Origin: Paraburkholderia atlantica
Lineage (GTDB): Bacteria > Pseudomonadota > Gammaproteobacteria > Burkholderiales > Burkholderiaceae
DNA: 64,000 nucleotides
NCBI RefSeq assembly: GCF_009362785.1
Contig: NZ_WHNQ01000035.1
Location: 1-64,000, forward strand
Direction of reading: 5' to 3'
In this document: piece by piece, positions 33,011 through 41,608 of the stretch
Layout: each line of letters begins with the position of its first letter
Position numbering within the stretch: the stretch's first letter is position 1
Made by a program: the position numbers and the translations under genes
Notes under the pieces: model-generated
Told to the model about the DNA's origin: nothing
The model's input: the letters and a program-made list of their open reading frames with translations, nothing else
Database searches by the model: none

Positions 33011-33601
33011 TCAACGGACTTTTGGGCGCCTCACGGGAGACTTCACGGTCGATCGAACCTCGCGGGGACCTGTTTTAGGCGAGCGAGTGCGATCAGTTGC
33101 GGACTTGCCGGTCTTTGCTGCGTCCTGTCGCGTCGCGCGCTCCTGCGCGTAGGAAGGGCTCAGTTCAGTCTTCAGATCTTCGCGCCGCAATGGTTCGCCG
33201 CAGGCCTGGCAAACAGTGCCAATGCCGGCATCGTTGCCACAGGTGACATGCGTGAAGCGTACCGCGACGTCGTCGCCCTGCGATTTGTGCCACTTTTCGC
33301 CCCATTCGCGAAGCGCCAGCATGACCGGGTAGAACGCTCGGCCCATTTCGGTGAGTTCGTATTCGTAACGTGGGGGCGTTGTCATGTAGCGCCTGCGCTC
33401 GATCATGCCGTCCGCTTCGAGCCGTTTGAGCCGGGACGAGAGCATCTGAGGCGTCGCTTGCGACTGTGCCACCAGACTGTCGAATCTTCGATTGCCCATA
33501 AACAGTTCGCGCAGGATCAGAACAGCCCAGCGATCGCCGATGACAGCCTGAGACAACGCGATCGGGCAAAGCGTATCGCTCTTGTCGGGCAATGCACTCA
33601 T
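33011..33601 (-). CDS. HxlR-family transcriptional regulator with cysteine-rich C-terminal extension
   Basis: This is a 196-residue regulator. Residues of about 10-110 form the HxlR winged helix (CPIALSQAVIGDRWAVLILRELF, MLSSRLKRLEADGMIERRRY, YELTEMGRAFYPVMLALREWG). A conserved N-terminal cysteine (Cys12) is the residue used for redox sensing in some HxlR proteins. After the domain comes THVTCGNDAGIGTVCQACGEPL, a possible small zinc-binding loop, and a basic low-complexity tail. A palindrome in its promoter recurs upstream of the SDR gene. Confidence 0.88.
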   Translation of the reverse strand: MSALPDKSDTLCPIALSQAVIGDRWAVLILRELFMGNRRFDSLVAQSQATPQMLSSRLKRLEADGMIERRRYMTTPPRYEYELTEMGRAFYPVMLALREWGEKWHKSQGDDVAVRFTHVTCGNDAGIGTVCQACGEPLRREDLKTELSPSYAQERATRQDAAKTGKSATDRTRSPKTGPREVRSTVKSPVRRPKVR

Positions 33602-33633
33602 TCAAACCTCCATCGAAATTGCCACGATTGTCA

Positions 33634-33648
33634 GTATGATAATCATAG
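33634..33648. promoter_or_regulatory. Candidate HxlR operator at its own promoter
   Basis: The perfect palindrome TATGAT-A-ATCATA lies 34 bases upstream of the hxlR-type start codon. A near-identical palindrome occurs upstream of the SDR gene. It may be an autoregulatory site and also overlaps AT-rich promoter sequence. Confidence 0.45.
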
Positions 33649-33724
33649 CAATATCGGCGGGGGTTTGCGCCCTGAACGCAGTCGTGCGGCGCACGCCGGC
33701 GCCGCACATAGACTCCCTATCACC

Positions 33725-34381
33725 TCAGCGATGCTGCCCTACCTTCTGCCGCTTCTCTAGCACGCGCGCATACCACGTCAGCGGAAAACACATCGCGAAG
33801 TAGATCATCGCGACCATGCCGTAAATCGGAAACGGCCGGAACGCGGCATTCGTGATCATCGTGCCGGTCTTCGTCAGTTCGATAAAGCCGATGATCGACG
33901 CGAGCGCAGTGCTCTTCACCACCTGCACGAGAAAACCGACGGTCGGCGCGACCGCGATTTTCAGTGCCTGCGGCCACACGATATAGCGCAACTGCTGGCC
34001 GAACGTCATGCCGAGGCTCGCGCCGGCCGCCCACTGACCGCGCGGCACCGCTTCGACGCAGCCGCGCCAGATGTCGACCAGATAAGCGCTCGTATAGAGC
34101 GTTAACGTGACGGCCGCGGCGGCCCACGGCGACACGTCGATGCCGATGAGCGGCAAACCGAAGAACGCGAGAAAGAGCTGCATCAAGAGCGGCGTGCCCT
34201 GAAACACCTCGACGTACAGCACGACGATGCGGCGCAGCCACGCGATCGGCGACACGCGCATCGCGAGCAGCACGAGCCCGACAACCCCACCGCCGACGAA
34301 CGCGATCAGCGACAGCAGCACCGTCCAGCGCGCGGCGAGCAGCAGATTGCGGGCGATATCCCACAGCGTGAATTCGACCAT
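33725..34381 (-). CDS. ABC transporter permease, polar amino acid type (second of pair)
   Basis: This is a 218-residue inner-membrane permease of the His/Glu/Gln/Arg/opine family. It has about five transmembrane segments and the EAA loop AVPRGQWAAGASLGMTFGQQLRYIVWPQAL, which docks an ATPase. The start MVEFTLWDI lies two bases after the stop of the upstream permease gene, with GGAG eight bases before it. It is the last gene of a seven-gene transport run. No ATPase of the matching GlnQ/HisP type is encoded here. Confidence 0.88.
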   Translation of the reverse strand: MVEFTLWDIARNLLLAARWTVLLSLIAFVGGGVVGLVLLAMRVSPIAWLRRIVVLYVEVFQGTPLLMQLFLAFFGLPLIGIDVSPWAAAAVTLTLYTSAYLVDIWRGCVEAVPRGQWAAGASLGMTFGQQLRYIVWPQALKIAVAPTVGFLVQVVKSTALASIIGFIELTKTGTMITNAAFRPFPIYGMVAMIYFAMCFPLTWYARVLEKRQKVGQHR

Positions 34382-34383
34382 GA

Positions 34384-35157
34384 TCAGCGCTCCGTCGGCA
34401 GGGTGCGCGCGCCGCGCCACATCAGGCGGCTGCGCCAGTTGCGCGGCAAGCCGTCGTTGCCGCTACTGTTGTTACTACCGCTGTGGCCACGGACCGCGCG
34501 GCCCGCGAACAGCCCGCGCCCGAAGCGGTTCAACAGCTGCCGCAGCACGATCGACATCAGCAGATAGGTCGCCGTGATGATCACGTAGCTCTCGAACGAG
34601 CGGAAGTTGCGCGACTGGATGAAGTTCGCGGCATAGGTCAGGTCGGGCACCGAAATCTGCGACACGACGGCCGAGCCGAGCATCACGATCAGCACCTGGC
34701 CGAGCAGCGCGGGAAACACGTTGGCGAGCGCCTGCGGCAGCACGACGTAGCGGAACACCTGGCGTCCCTGCAGGCCGAGCGCCTGGGCGGCCTGCACCTG
34801 GCCGCGCGAAATCGAATCGATGCCGGCGCGCACGATCTCGGTCGCATACGCGCCGAGATTGACGCTCATCGCGAGAATCGCCGCCTGAACCTCGTCGATA
34901 TGAATGCCCAGGCTCGGCAGGCCGAAGAACACGAAGAACAGCTGCACGAGAAACGGCGTGTTGCGGATCAGTTCGACGTAGCTCGCGACCAGCCAGCGCG
35001 CCCACTTCGGCCCCGCCGCCGCAATGCTCGCGCCGGCGATGCCGACGAGCCCGCCCGCCAGGGTCGACACGGCGGTGAGACCGAGCGTCACGGCGGCGCC
35101 GCGCGCGAGCATCCCCGCATAGAGGCCGAAGCCGGTGAAATCGAACGCGTAAGTCAT
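34384..35157 (-). CDS. ABC transporter permease, polar amino acid type (first of pair)
   Basis: This is a 257-residue permease of the same family as its neighbour. About five transmembrane segments are visible, with the EAA loop SISRGQVQAAQALGLQGRQVFRYVVLPQAL. The C-terminal 40 residues (RAVRGHSGSNNSSGNDGLPR) are an unusual polar tail rich in Asn and Ser. It follows the binding-protein gene by 62 bases. Confidence 0.88.
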   Translation of the reverse strand: MTYAFDFTGFGLYAGMLARGAAVTLGLTAVSTLAGGLVGIAGASIAAAGPKWARWLVASYVELIRNTPFLVQLFFVFFGLPSLGIHIDEVQAAILAMSVNLGAYATEIVRAGIDSISRGQVQAAQALGLQGRQVFRYVVLPQALANVFPALLGQVLIVMLGSAVVSQISVPDLTYAANFIQSRNFRSFESYVIITATYLLMSIVLRQLLNRFGRGLFAGRAVRGHSGSNNSSGNDGLPRNWRSRLMWRGARTLPTER

Positions 35158-35219
35158 GGCCTCGTGCCCATCGTAGGATCAGTTTGCGGCGCGGACTTCA
35201 CAGCACCGCGCCACGGGTT

Positions 35220-36035
35220 TCAGAGATCGGCCGGCAGCGGCGCGCGCAGCCACTTCTGCGAGATCGCGTTCATCGTGCCGTCCTTGCGGGCTTTGGCAAT
35301 CGTTTCGTCGACCTTCGCCTTCAGGCGCGGCTCGTTCTTGTTCAGACCGACGTGATCGGGCGAGCTGAACAGCGCGAACTTCTGCTCCGGATCGTTCGCC
35401 GGATGCCGCGCGAGAATCGTCGCGCCGACGTCGTTGCCGACCACCATCAACTGTACCTGACCAGAAAGAAACGCCGAAATAGCGCCGTTCGGATCGTCGA
35501 AACGTTTGATGTTCGCCGACGGCGGCGCGATCTTCGTGACGCTCAGGTCTTCGAGCGTGCCGCGCGCGACCGAGATCGACTTGCCGCCGAGATCGGCGGC
35601 GTTCTTCACCGGCAGCGACTTCGGGCCGAACACCGCGAGGTAGTACGGCGCGTACGGTTGCGAGAAATCGATTACTTTTTCGCGCTCTGGCGTCTGGCCG
35701 ACCGACAGCAGCATGTCGGCCTTGCGATCGGCGAGGAAGGCCATGCGGTTGTCGCCAGTCACCGGTACCAGTTCGACCTTCGCGTTGAGCGCCTTGCCGA
35801 TCAGATTGGCGACGTCGATGTCGTACCCGACCGGCTTCATGTCCGGACCGATCGAGCCGAACGGCGGATAGTCTTCAAACACGCCGATGCGCACGGTGCC
35901 GGACTTCGCGATGTCGTCGAGCGCGTCGGCATGCGCGGCCGATGGCAGCGCGGCGAGTGCGGTGATTGCGAGCGTCGCGGCGAGGGTCGCGAATACGCGG
36001 CGGGTCGATTGGAGAGCGGGGCGCTGGTTCATCAT
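35220..36035 (-). CDS. Amino-acid-type periplasmic binding protein (SBP family 3)
   Basis: This is a 271-residue exported solute-binding protein. The signal peptide ends LPSAAHA. The mature start TVRIGVFEDYPPFGSIGPDMKPVGYDIDV and the segments KADMLLSVGQTPEREKVIDFSQPY and GGKSISVARGTLED are typical of family 3 receptors for polar amino acids or related compounds. A tandem ATG-ATG after GAGGACCAG marks the start. Together with the two permeases downstream it forms an importer that lacks its own ATPase gene. Confidence 0.9.
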   Translation of the reverse strand: MMNQRPALQSTRRVFATLAATLAITALAALPSAAHADALDDIAKSGTVRIGVFEDYPPFGSIGPDMKPVGYDIDVANLIGKALNAKVELVPVTGDNRMAFLADRKADMLLSVGQTPEREKVIDFSQPYAPYYLAVFGPKSLPVKNAADLGGKSISVARGTLEDLSVTKIAPPSANIKRFDDPNGAISAFLSGQVQLMVVGNDVGATILARHPANDPEQKFALFSSPDHVGLNKNEPRLKAKVDETIAKARKDGTMNAISQKWLRAPLPADL

Positions 36036-36094
36036 CTGGTCCTCTGTCGTCATGCGGTTTTATCAAAGCGAAGCGTGTGGGATGGGTTCGGGTA

Positions 36095-37189
36095 TCAGGC
36101 GGTGCGCGCTGCGATCAGCTTGCAGGCGTGCGGCGGCAGCTCGGCGAGCACCGGCATGCCGAGCGCGAGCCCGGGCGTTTCGCGCGGCGTGGTCGCGGCG
36201 GTCAGCGTGAAGCCCGCGCAATCGATCGTCGCTTCGAGCGAGGCGCCGACGTCGCGAATGAATATGACGGTGCCGGGCAGCCGGTTCGCGTCCGGTGTCT
36301 CCGTGGCCGCCTTCACGCAGATGTCCTCGGGGCGGATCAACAGGCGGATCGCGTCGCCGCTCGCAACCGGCTGCCGCGCATCGGCGAGCGGCGCGCTCGG
36401 GCTCGGCGTCACCGCGATGCGCCGTCCGCCCGGCAGGCTCACGACGCCCGCGCCGTCGTACTGCACCGGCAGGATATTGCCGAGCCCGATGAAGTCGGCG
36501 ACGAACTCGCTGACGGGATCGCGGTAGATGTCGAGGGGCTTGCCGACCTGCGCGATGCGGCCTTTCTCCATCACGACGATCTCGTCGGCCATCGTCATCG
36601 CTTCGCGCTGGTCGTGCGTGACCATGATCGTCGTTATGCCGAGGCGTTGCTGCAGCAAGCGGATTTCGACCTGCATCGCTTCGCGCAGCTTGGCGTCGAG
36701 CGCGGACAGCGGTTCGTCGAGCAGCAGCAGTTGAGGCTCCGAAGCAATCGCGCGCGCGATCGCGACGCGCTGACGCTGTCCGCCCGACAACTGCGTGACC
36801 GGCCGGTTCGCCATGTGCGGCAGCCGGATCAGTTCGAGCAGTTCGGCGACGCGGCGCGTTTGCTTCTCTCTTGCGACCTTGCGCAGCTTCAGCGGATACG
36901 CGACGTTCTGCGCGACCGTCATGTGCGGAAACAGCGCGAGCGACTGGAACACCATGCCGAAGTCGCGCCGGTTGGCCGGCAGCCACGTGATGTCGCGGCC
37001 GGCGAAATGGATGCTGCCCGAGCTCGGCGTTTCGAGCCCGGCGATCATCCGCAGCAGCGTGGTCTTGCCGCAGCCTGACGGGCCGAGGAAGCAGACGAGC
37101 TTGCCGTCGGGCACGCTCAGGTCGACGTCGTCGACGGCATGCACGGCGCCGAAGCGCCGCGTGACGGCTTGCAAGGTCAGATGGGTCAT
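36095..37189 (-). CDS. ABC transporter ATPase of the PotA/FbpC class with TOBE domain
   Basis: This is a 364-residue ATPase. Walker A is in FLGPSGCGKTTLLRMIAG, the signature is LSGGQRQRVAIARAIA, Walker B is LLLLDEPLSALD, and the switch histidine is in VTHDQREA. The C-terminal 120 residues carry a TOBE-type regulatory domain. The class serves spermidine/putrescine, iron and related importers. It lies 25 bases after the PotC-like permease and is the only ATPase in a seven-gene run that includes a second, amino-acid-type importer. Confidence 0.93.
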   Translation of the reverse strand: MTHLTLQAVTRRFGAVHAVDDVDLSVPDGKLVCFLGPSGCGKTTLLRMIAGLETPSSGSIHFAGRDITWLPANRRDFGMVFQSLALFPHMTVAQNVAYPLKLRKVAREKQTRRVAELLELIRLPHMANRPVTQLSGGQRQRVAIARAIASEPQLLLLDEPLSALDAKLREAMQVEIRLLQQRLGITTIMVTHDQREAMTMADEIVVMEKGRIAQVGKPLDIYRDPVSEFVADFIGLGNILPVQYDGAGVVSLPGGRRIAVTPSPSAPLADARQPVASGDAIRLLIRPEDICVKAATETPDANRLPGTVIFIRDVGASLEATIDCAGFTLTAATTPRETPGLALGMPVLAELPPHACKLIAARTA

Positions 37190-37214
37190 CGCAGGCTCCA
37201 GCAAGGTGGCGGGT

Positions 37215-38108
37215 TCACAGCGCGACGCCTTCGTCGCCGATCAGCTTTTCCAATAGCCAGATCAGCGCGAAGTCGATCGCAACGATGACCACCGCGAAAC
37301 AGAACACGGTCGGATCGAGCGACGACACCGTGCGGCTATAGAGCCACACGGGTAGCGTCATCGTGTCGATGCTATACAGGAAGAACGTAACCGTGAACTC
37401 GTTGAACGACACGATGAACGCGAACAGCATGCCGGCGAGAATGCCGGGGCGCATCAGCGGCAGCACCACGTCGACGAGCGCGCGGCTGGGGTTCGCGCCC
37501 ATCACGAGCGCGGCTTCCTCGAACTCGGGGCCGATCGATGCGACCGACGCCGCGCAGTTCTTCACCGTGAACGGCAGCGCCAGGATCACATGCGCGATGA
37601 TCAGCCGGCCGACGCCCAGCTCGACCGGCAGCACGTTGAACACCAGCAGCAGCGACAGGCCGAGCATCACGAGCGGATAGACGAGCGGCAGCGCGACCAG
37701 CTGCTCGACCGCCGGCTTGCCGCGAAAACGGTAGCGCGACAGTGCATACGCGGCGGGCACGGAGACCAGCGTCGCCATCAGCATCGTCGATAGCGCGACG
37801 ATGAGGCTCGTGATCAGCGCGGCGCCCATCGACAGCGTATCGGTCGCGTCCGGCGACACGAAGCTGTGCCACGCCGCGCGATACCAGTGCAGGCTGTACG
37901 CGTGCGGCGGGAATTCGAGCGTGTCGGCCGCGCTGAACGACATCGCGATCATCGTCAGGATCGGCAGCGCGGCGAGAAACAGCACGACGCCGGCCACGAG
38001 CGCGGTTGCGCGGCGGAGCTGGCCGGGCATCGTATCGGGCAGGCGCGGGAAGCGCGGCGAACGAGGTTCGGTGCGCGGCAGGCGCGAAGCTGGCAGCGGC
38101 GTGCTCAT
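37215..38108 (-). CDS. ABC transporter permease, PotC-like
   Basis: This is a 297-residue inner-membrane permease with about six transmembrane segments. The binding-protein-dependent EAA loop is EEAALVMGANPSRALVDVVLPLMRPGI. After a basic cytosolic leader the first TM is ATALVAGVVLFLAALPILTM. It overlaps the PotB-like gene by four bases. The substrate class (polyamine, opine or similar) cannot be told from the permease. Confidence 0.9.
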   Translation of the reverse strand: MSTPLPASRLPRTEPRSPRFPRLPDTMPGQLRRATALVAGVVLFLAALPILTMIAMSFSAADTLEFPPHAYSLHWYRAAWHSFVSPDATDTLSMGAALITSLIVALSTMLMATLVSVPAAYALSRYRFRGKPAVEQLVALPLVYPLVMLGLSLLLVFNVLPVELGVGRLIIAHVILALPFTVKNCAASVASIGPEFEEAALVMGANPSRALVDVVLPLMRPGILAGMLFAFIVSFNEFTVTFFLYSIDTMTLPVWLYSRTVSSLDPTVFCFAVVIVAIDFALIWLLEKLIGDEGVAL

Positions 38109-39088
38109 GAGTGAGGCTCCCCGGTCAGACGTTGGGTGCGGCGCACGAGCCGTTGCGAGAGCGCCATCACGGCGAGCGTCGCGACCATCAGCACGACGCC
38201 CGAAGCGGAGGCCGCCGGCCAGTTCAACAGCGGTGCGACCTGATCGTGCACGAGCACGGCGAGCATCGGCACGCGCCGGCCGCCGAGCAGCAGCGGCACC
38301 GCAAACGCGCTCGCGTTATACGCGAACACCAGCAGCGCACCCGACACGAGGCCCGGCATCGCGAGCGGCAACAGCACGTGGCGCAGCGTTTGCCAACGCG
38401 TTGCGCCGAGCGTCGCGGCGGCTTCCTCGTACGAGATCGACACCGCACGCATCGCGCTGGACAGCGGCAGAACGGCGAGCGGAAACGCGGTCTGGATCAG
38501 CCCCAGCAGTACGCCATGCTCGCGATACAGCCACATGACCGGACGCTCGACGAACCCGCTCGCGAGCAACGCGTGATTGAGCAGGCCCGCCGGGCCGAGG
38601 ATCACCAGCCAGCCATAGCCTTGCAGCAGCAGATTGACCAGCAGCGGCAGCAGCACACCCGCGAGCAGCAGCCGGCGCGCGAGCCGCGAGGTCGTGCGCG
38701 CCATCGCGAGCGCAACCGGAATCGCGAGCACGACCGCGCACAGCATGCTCTGGAACGCGAGCCGCAGCGTCAGCCACAACGACTTCAGGAAGTAGCCGTC
38801 GAGCAGGTCCGCGTAGTTCTGCAGCGTGAAGCTGCGCCATTCGTTGCCTGACGTGCCGAAGCTCATGCGCAGCACGACCAGCGCGGCCGCGCCGAGGATC
38901 GCCAGAAACACCAGGATCGGCGCGAGCAGCAGCCACGGCCGGGCTTTCGCGAGCGTCGTTGCGCCACCAGCGGGGGCGGTCAAGGCAGTCTCGACGATTA
39001 CGGAAGCGCAGGCAGCGCCGCCGGGCGTCGGACCCGGCGCCGCTTCGTCCGGCATCATCGCGGCACGCCGCGGGAAGCGCGCGAGCAT
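38105..39088 (-). CDS. ABC transporter permease, PotB-like
   Basis: This is a 327-residue permease with about six transmembrane segments and the EAA loop YEEAAATLGATRWQTLRHVLLPLAMPGL. The first 40 residues are a cytosolic alanine/proline-rich leader. The ATG at MLARFPRRAAM lies five bases after the stop of the binding-protein gene; its ribosome site is inside that gene. A frame extending 14 codons further upstream is less likely. Confidence 0.88.
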   Translation of the reverse strand: MLARFPRRAAMMPDEAAPGPTPGGAACASVIVETALTAPAGGATTLAKARPWLLLAPILVFLAILGAAALVVLRMSFGTSGNEWRSFTLQNYADLLDGYFLKSLWLTLRLAFQSMLCAVVLAIPVALAMARTTSRLARRLLLAGVLLPLLVNLLLQGYGWLVILGPAGLLNHALLASGFVERPVMWLYREHGVLLGLIQTAFPLAVLPLSSAMRAVSISYEEAAATLGATRWQTLRHVLLPLAMPGLVSGALLVFAYNASAFAVPLLLGGRRVPMLAVLVHDQVAPLLNWPAASASGVVLMVATLAVMALSQRLVRRTQRLTGEPHS

Positions 39089-39093
39089 CGTGG

Positions 39094-40188
39094 TTACGCC
39101 GAGAAGATTTCGGTGTAGCGCTTGATCCACGCCGGCTGCACGACGGCGAGCGCCTTGTCGTCATGCAGCACGGCTTTCTCGGCGATCTGCTGCGGGCTCG
39201 GCACGAACGCGCGGCTCTCGGCCGGAATCATCGCTTTCGAATTGACCGGGCCGTTCAGCACGTCGGCGGCCATGCGGCCTTGCACGCCGGCGTCGAGCGA
39301 ATGATTGATGAACGCGTGGATCAGGTCGCTGTCGCCCGGATGCGCTTTCGGGATCACCGTGAACATCAGCTGCGTCGCGAAGCCTTCCTTCATGCCGTAG
39401 GTGACGCCCATCTTGTACTCGGGCTTGCGGATCTGGTCCGGAAAAAACGCCGGCGAGTAGATGCCGCCGATGTCGAGCGAGCCGGTGCGGAACAGGTCGG
39501 CCACCTGGTTCGGGTTCTCGCCGAGCGTCATCACATGGTCTTTCAGTTGCGCGAGCTTCCTGAAGCCGGGCTCGATGTTCTGCTGCGAGCCGCCGTTCAT
39601 CTTCGCGGCGATGATCGCGAGATCGACCGCTTCGGCCCACTCGGGCGGCGGCAGGAATACGCGACCGCCGTATTTCGGGTCCCACAGTGCCTCGTAAGAC
39701 GAAGGCGGCGTCTTGACCGTCGCGGTGTTGTAGATGAGGCCGTCGGACCACAACAGATAGCCGACGCCGAAGCCGTTCGCGCCGGTGCGGTATTGCGGCG
39801 CGACGTCTTTCAGGTTCGGCAGGCGGTCGAGCTCGGGCTTCATCAGCAGGTTCGCGTCGGCGAGGCCGGCCGCGCCGACGCCGGCGAGCGTGATCACGTC
39901 GTAGGTCGGGCGCTCGCCCGCCGCCTTGACTTTCGCGACCATGCCGGAGGTGCCGTCGGCGCGATCGGCGATCACCTTCGCGCCGGTCTTCGCGGTGAAG
40001 GTCGCGGCGATGTTGCGCAGCGCGGCCGTGCCGGTATCGTCGGACCATGTCAGGATGCGCAGCGTCTTGCCGCTGAAGTTGTGCTCCTGTGCGCGCAGAT
40101 TGAGGAACGGCATCGGCAGAGCGGATGCCGCGAGCGCCGTACCGATCGTCTTGATGGCCTGCCTTCTACCGCGTTTGATCTGCTGCAT
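39094..40188 (-). CDS. PotD-like extracellular solute-binding protein
   Basis: This is a 364-residue binding protein of the spermidine/putrescine family 1 type. A Tat-like or Sec signal is seen in RGRRQAIKTIGTALAASALPMP. The mature sequence begins NFSGKTLRILTWSDDTGTAAL, and the segments GANGFGVGYLLWSDGLIYNT and YGGRVFLPPPEWAEAVDLAI follow. An AGGAG precedes the ATG. It is the first gene of the transport run and faces a divergent LysR regulator, which probably controls it. Confidence 0.9.
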   Translation of the reverse strand: MQQIKRGRRQAIKTIGTALAASALPMPFLNLRAQEHNFSGKTLRILTWSDDTGTAALRNIAATFTAKTGAKVIADRADGTSGMVAKVKAAGERPTYDVITLAGVGAAGLADANLLMKPELDRLPNLKDVAPQYRTGANGFGVGYLLWSDGLIYNTATVKTPPSSYEALWDPKYGGRVFLPPPEWAEAVDLAIIAAKMNGGSQQNIEPGFRKLAQLKDHVMTLGENPNQVADLFRTGSLDIGGIYSPAFFPDQIRKPEYKMGVTYGMKEGFATQLMFTVIPKAHPGDSDLIHAFINHSLDAGVQGRMAADVLNGPVNSKAMIPAESRAFVPSPQQIAEKAVLHDDKALAVVQPAWIKRYTEIFSA

Positions 40189-40678
40189 GACGGTCTCCTG
40201 TGATGAACGCCCGTTGCCCATGAATCGCTATGACCGCTGCCGGATGAACCGTGCGTGGAGGCACTGTAGGTTTGCCAAAATCACGCAACAATCGAAAAAT
40301 GCGCATGGGTGGCATGACCTGCGCTCATGGCTCGCGGTGCGCGGGCGCGGCGGCGTGCGGTTCAGCGACGCGACAGGAGACTACGGGCGACGGTGCATGC
40401 GGGTTAACGTCCATCTTTGACCGGTGAATACAAGGTGCACCGAGGTATGAGGAAAGCTCGGTTCTGGTGCGGGTGCCGCAGGTCTTTCGCACCACGGCGG
40501 TGCGACATCGGCCGGAACGCGCATTTTCGCGCGCCATGAGCCGAACGCATACGGGTTCGCCCGCGCGCCGGCTCGTGCGCGCGCCGCCAATCGCGTATGC
40601 TGTGGGCATAACGGGCATGGCGGCGACGCGCGCTGCCGCAGCCGCGCAATGATTTTTTCTGATCCAGGACGACATCCG
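40189..40678. promoter_or_regulatory. 490-base divergent region between the transport run and lysR
   Basis: No gene is supported here. A short AT-rich stretch, CCAAAATCACGCAACAATCG, at about 40274 is the most promoter-like part and lies about 90 bases upstream of the binding-protein gene. A LysR-type T-N11-A site may be present but none stands out by symmetry. Confidence 0.35.
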
Positions 40679-41572
40679 ATGCGACGCCTACCGCCGCTCA
40701 ACGCGCTGCAGATTTTCGAAACTGTCGCGCGGCATCGCAGCTTCACGCGTGCCGCGGACCATCTGTGCCTGACGCAAGGCGCGGTCAGCCGGCAAATCAT
40801 CGCGCTCGAGGAGTACTACAAGTTTCCGCTGTTCAAGCGTCACGCCAAGGGGCTGACGCTGACCGCCGAGGGCGAAATGCTGCTGCCGACGGTCAAGGAG
40901 AGCTTCGCGCGGATCGAGGAAATGTCGCTGCGCCTGACGCGACAGCGCACCGATCTCGCGCTGAAGGTGCCGACCTGCGTGATGCGCTGGATGCTGCCGA
41001 AGATCATGCGCTTCCAGTCCGAGTATCCCGATCTGCACGTGCAGATCACGACCACCTGGCAGCACGACGTCGATTTCCAGAGCGAGCCGTTCGACGCGGC
41101 GATCATCTACGGTTCGTCGCCCGGTGCGGACGTGCAGGCAGTGTCGCTGTTCGAGGAGCGTCTGACGCCGGTCTGCACGCCCGAGCTGCTGAAGGACAAG
41201 CCGCTCGCGCAGGTGGCCGATCTCGCGCGGCACACGCTGCTGCATCCGACGCGCGATCACCGCGACTGGAAGATGTGGCTCGCGAAAGTCGCGGAGACCG
41301 ATGCGACGGGTGCCGCCACGATCGACGCGGAACTCGGCCCCAGCTTCGATACGCTCGACATGGCGACCAATGCCGCCGCGCAGGGCTTCGGCATCGCGAT
41401 CAGCGATCTCGCGCTGATCGACGAGGACGTCGCGGCGCGGCGCCTGATCCGGCCGTTCGACACCGTGCTGAAGACCGGCTGGCGCTATTACTTCGTGTAT
41501 CCGGAATCGGTCGCGCAACAGCAGAAGCTGAATCTGTTCCGCGACTGGATGGTCGAGCACTGGGACGAGTGA
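40679..41572 (+). CDS. LysR-family transcriptional regulator, GcvA-like
   Basis: This is a 297-residue regulator. It opens RRLPPLNALQIFETVARHRSFTRAADHLCLTQGAVSRQI, the typical helix-turn-helix and beginning of GcvA-type LysR proteins. The effector domain has VPTCVMRWMLPKIMRFQSEYPDLHV and ATNAAAQGFGIAISDLALID. The start at MRRLPPLN is preferred over ATG ten codons upstream. It is divergent from the ABC transport genes, which are its likely target. Confidence 0.9.
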   Translation: MRRLPPLNALQIFETVARHRSFTRAADHLCLTQGAVSRQIIALEEYYKFPLFKRHAKGLTLTAEGEMLLPTVKESFARIEEMSLRLTRQRTDLALKVPTCVMRWMLPKIMRFQSEYPDLHVQITTTWQHDVDFQSEPFDAAIIYGSSPGADVQAVSLFEERLTPVCTPELLKDKPLAQVADLARHTLLHPTRDHRDWKMWLAKVAETDATGAATIDAELGPSFDTLDMATNAAAQGFGIAISDLALIDEDVAARRLIRPFDTVLKTGWRYYFVYPESVAQQQKLNLFRDWMVEHWDE

Positions 41573-41608
41573 GTCACCGTCCGCCCCAGCGTCGGATAGG
41601 ACATCAGT

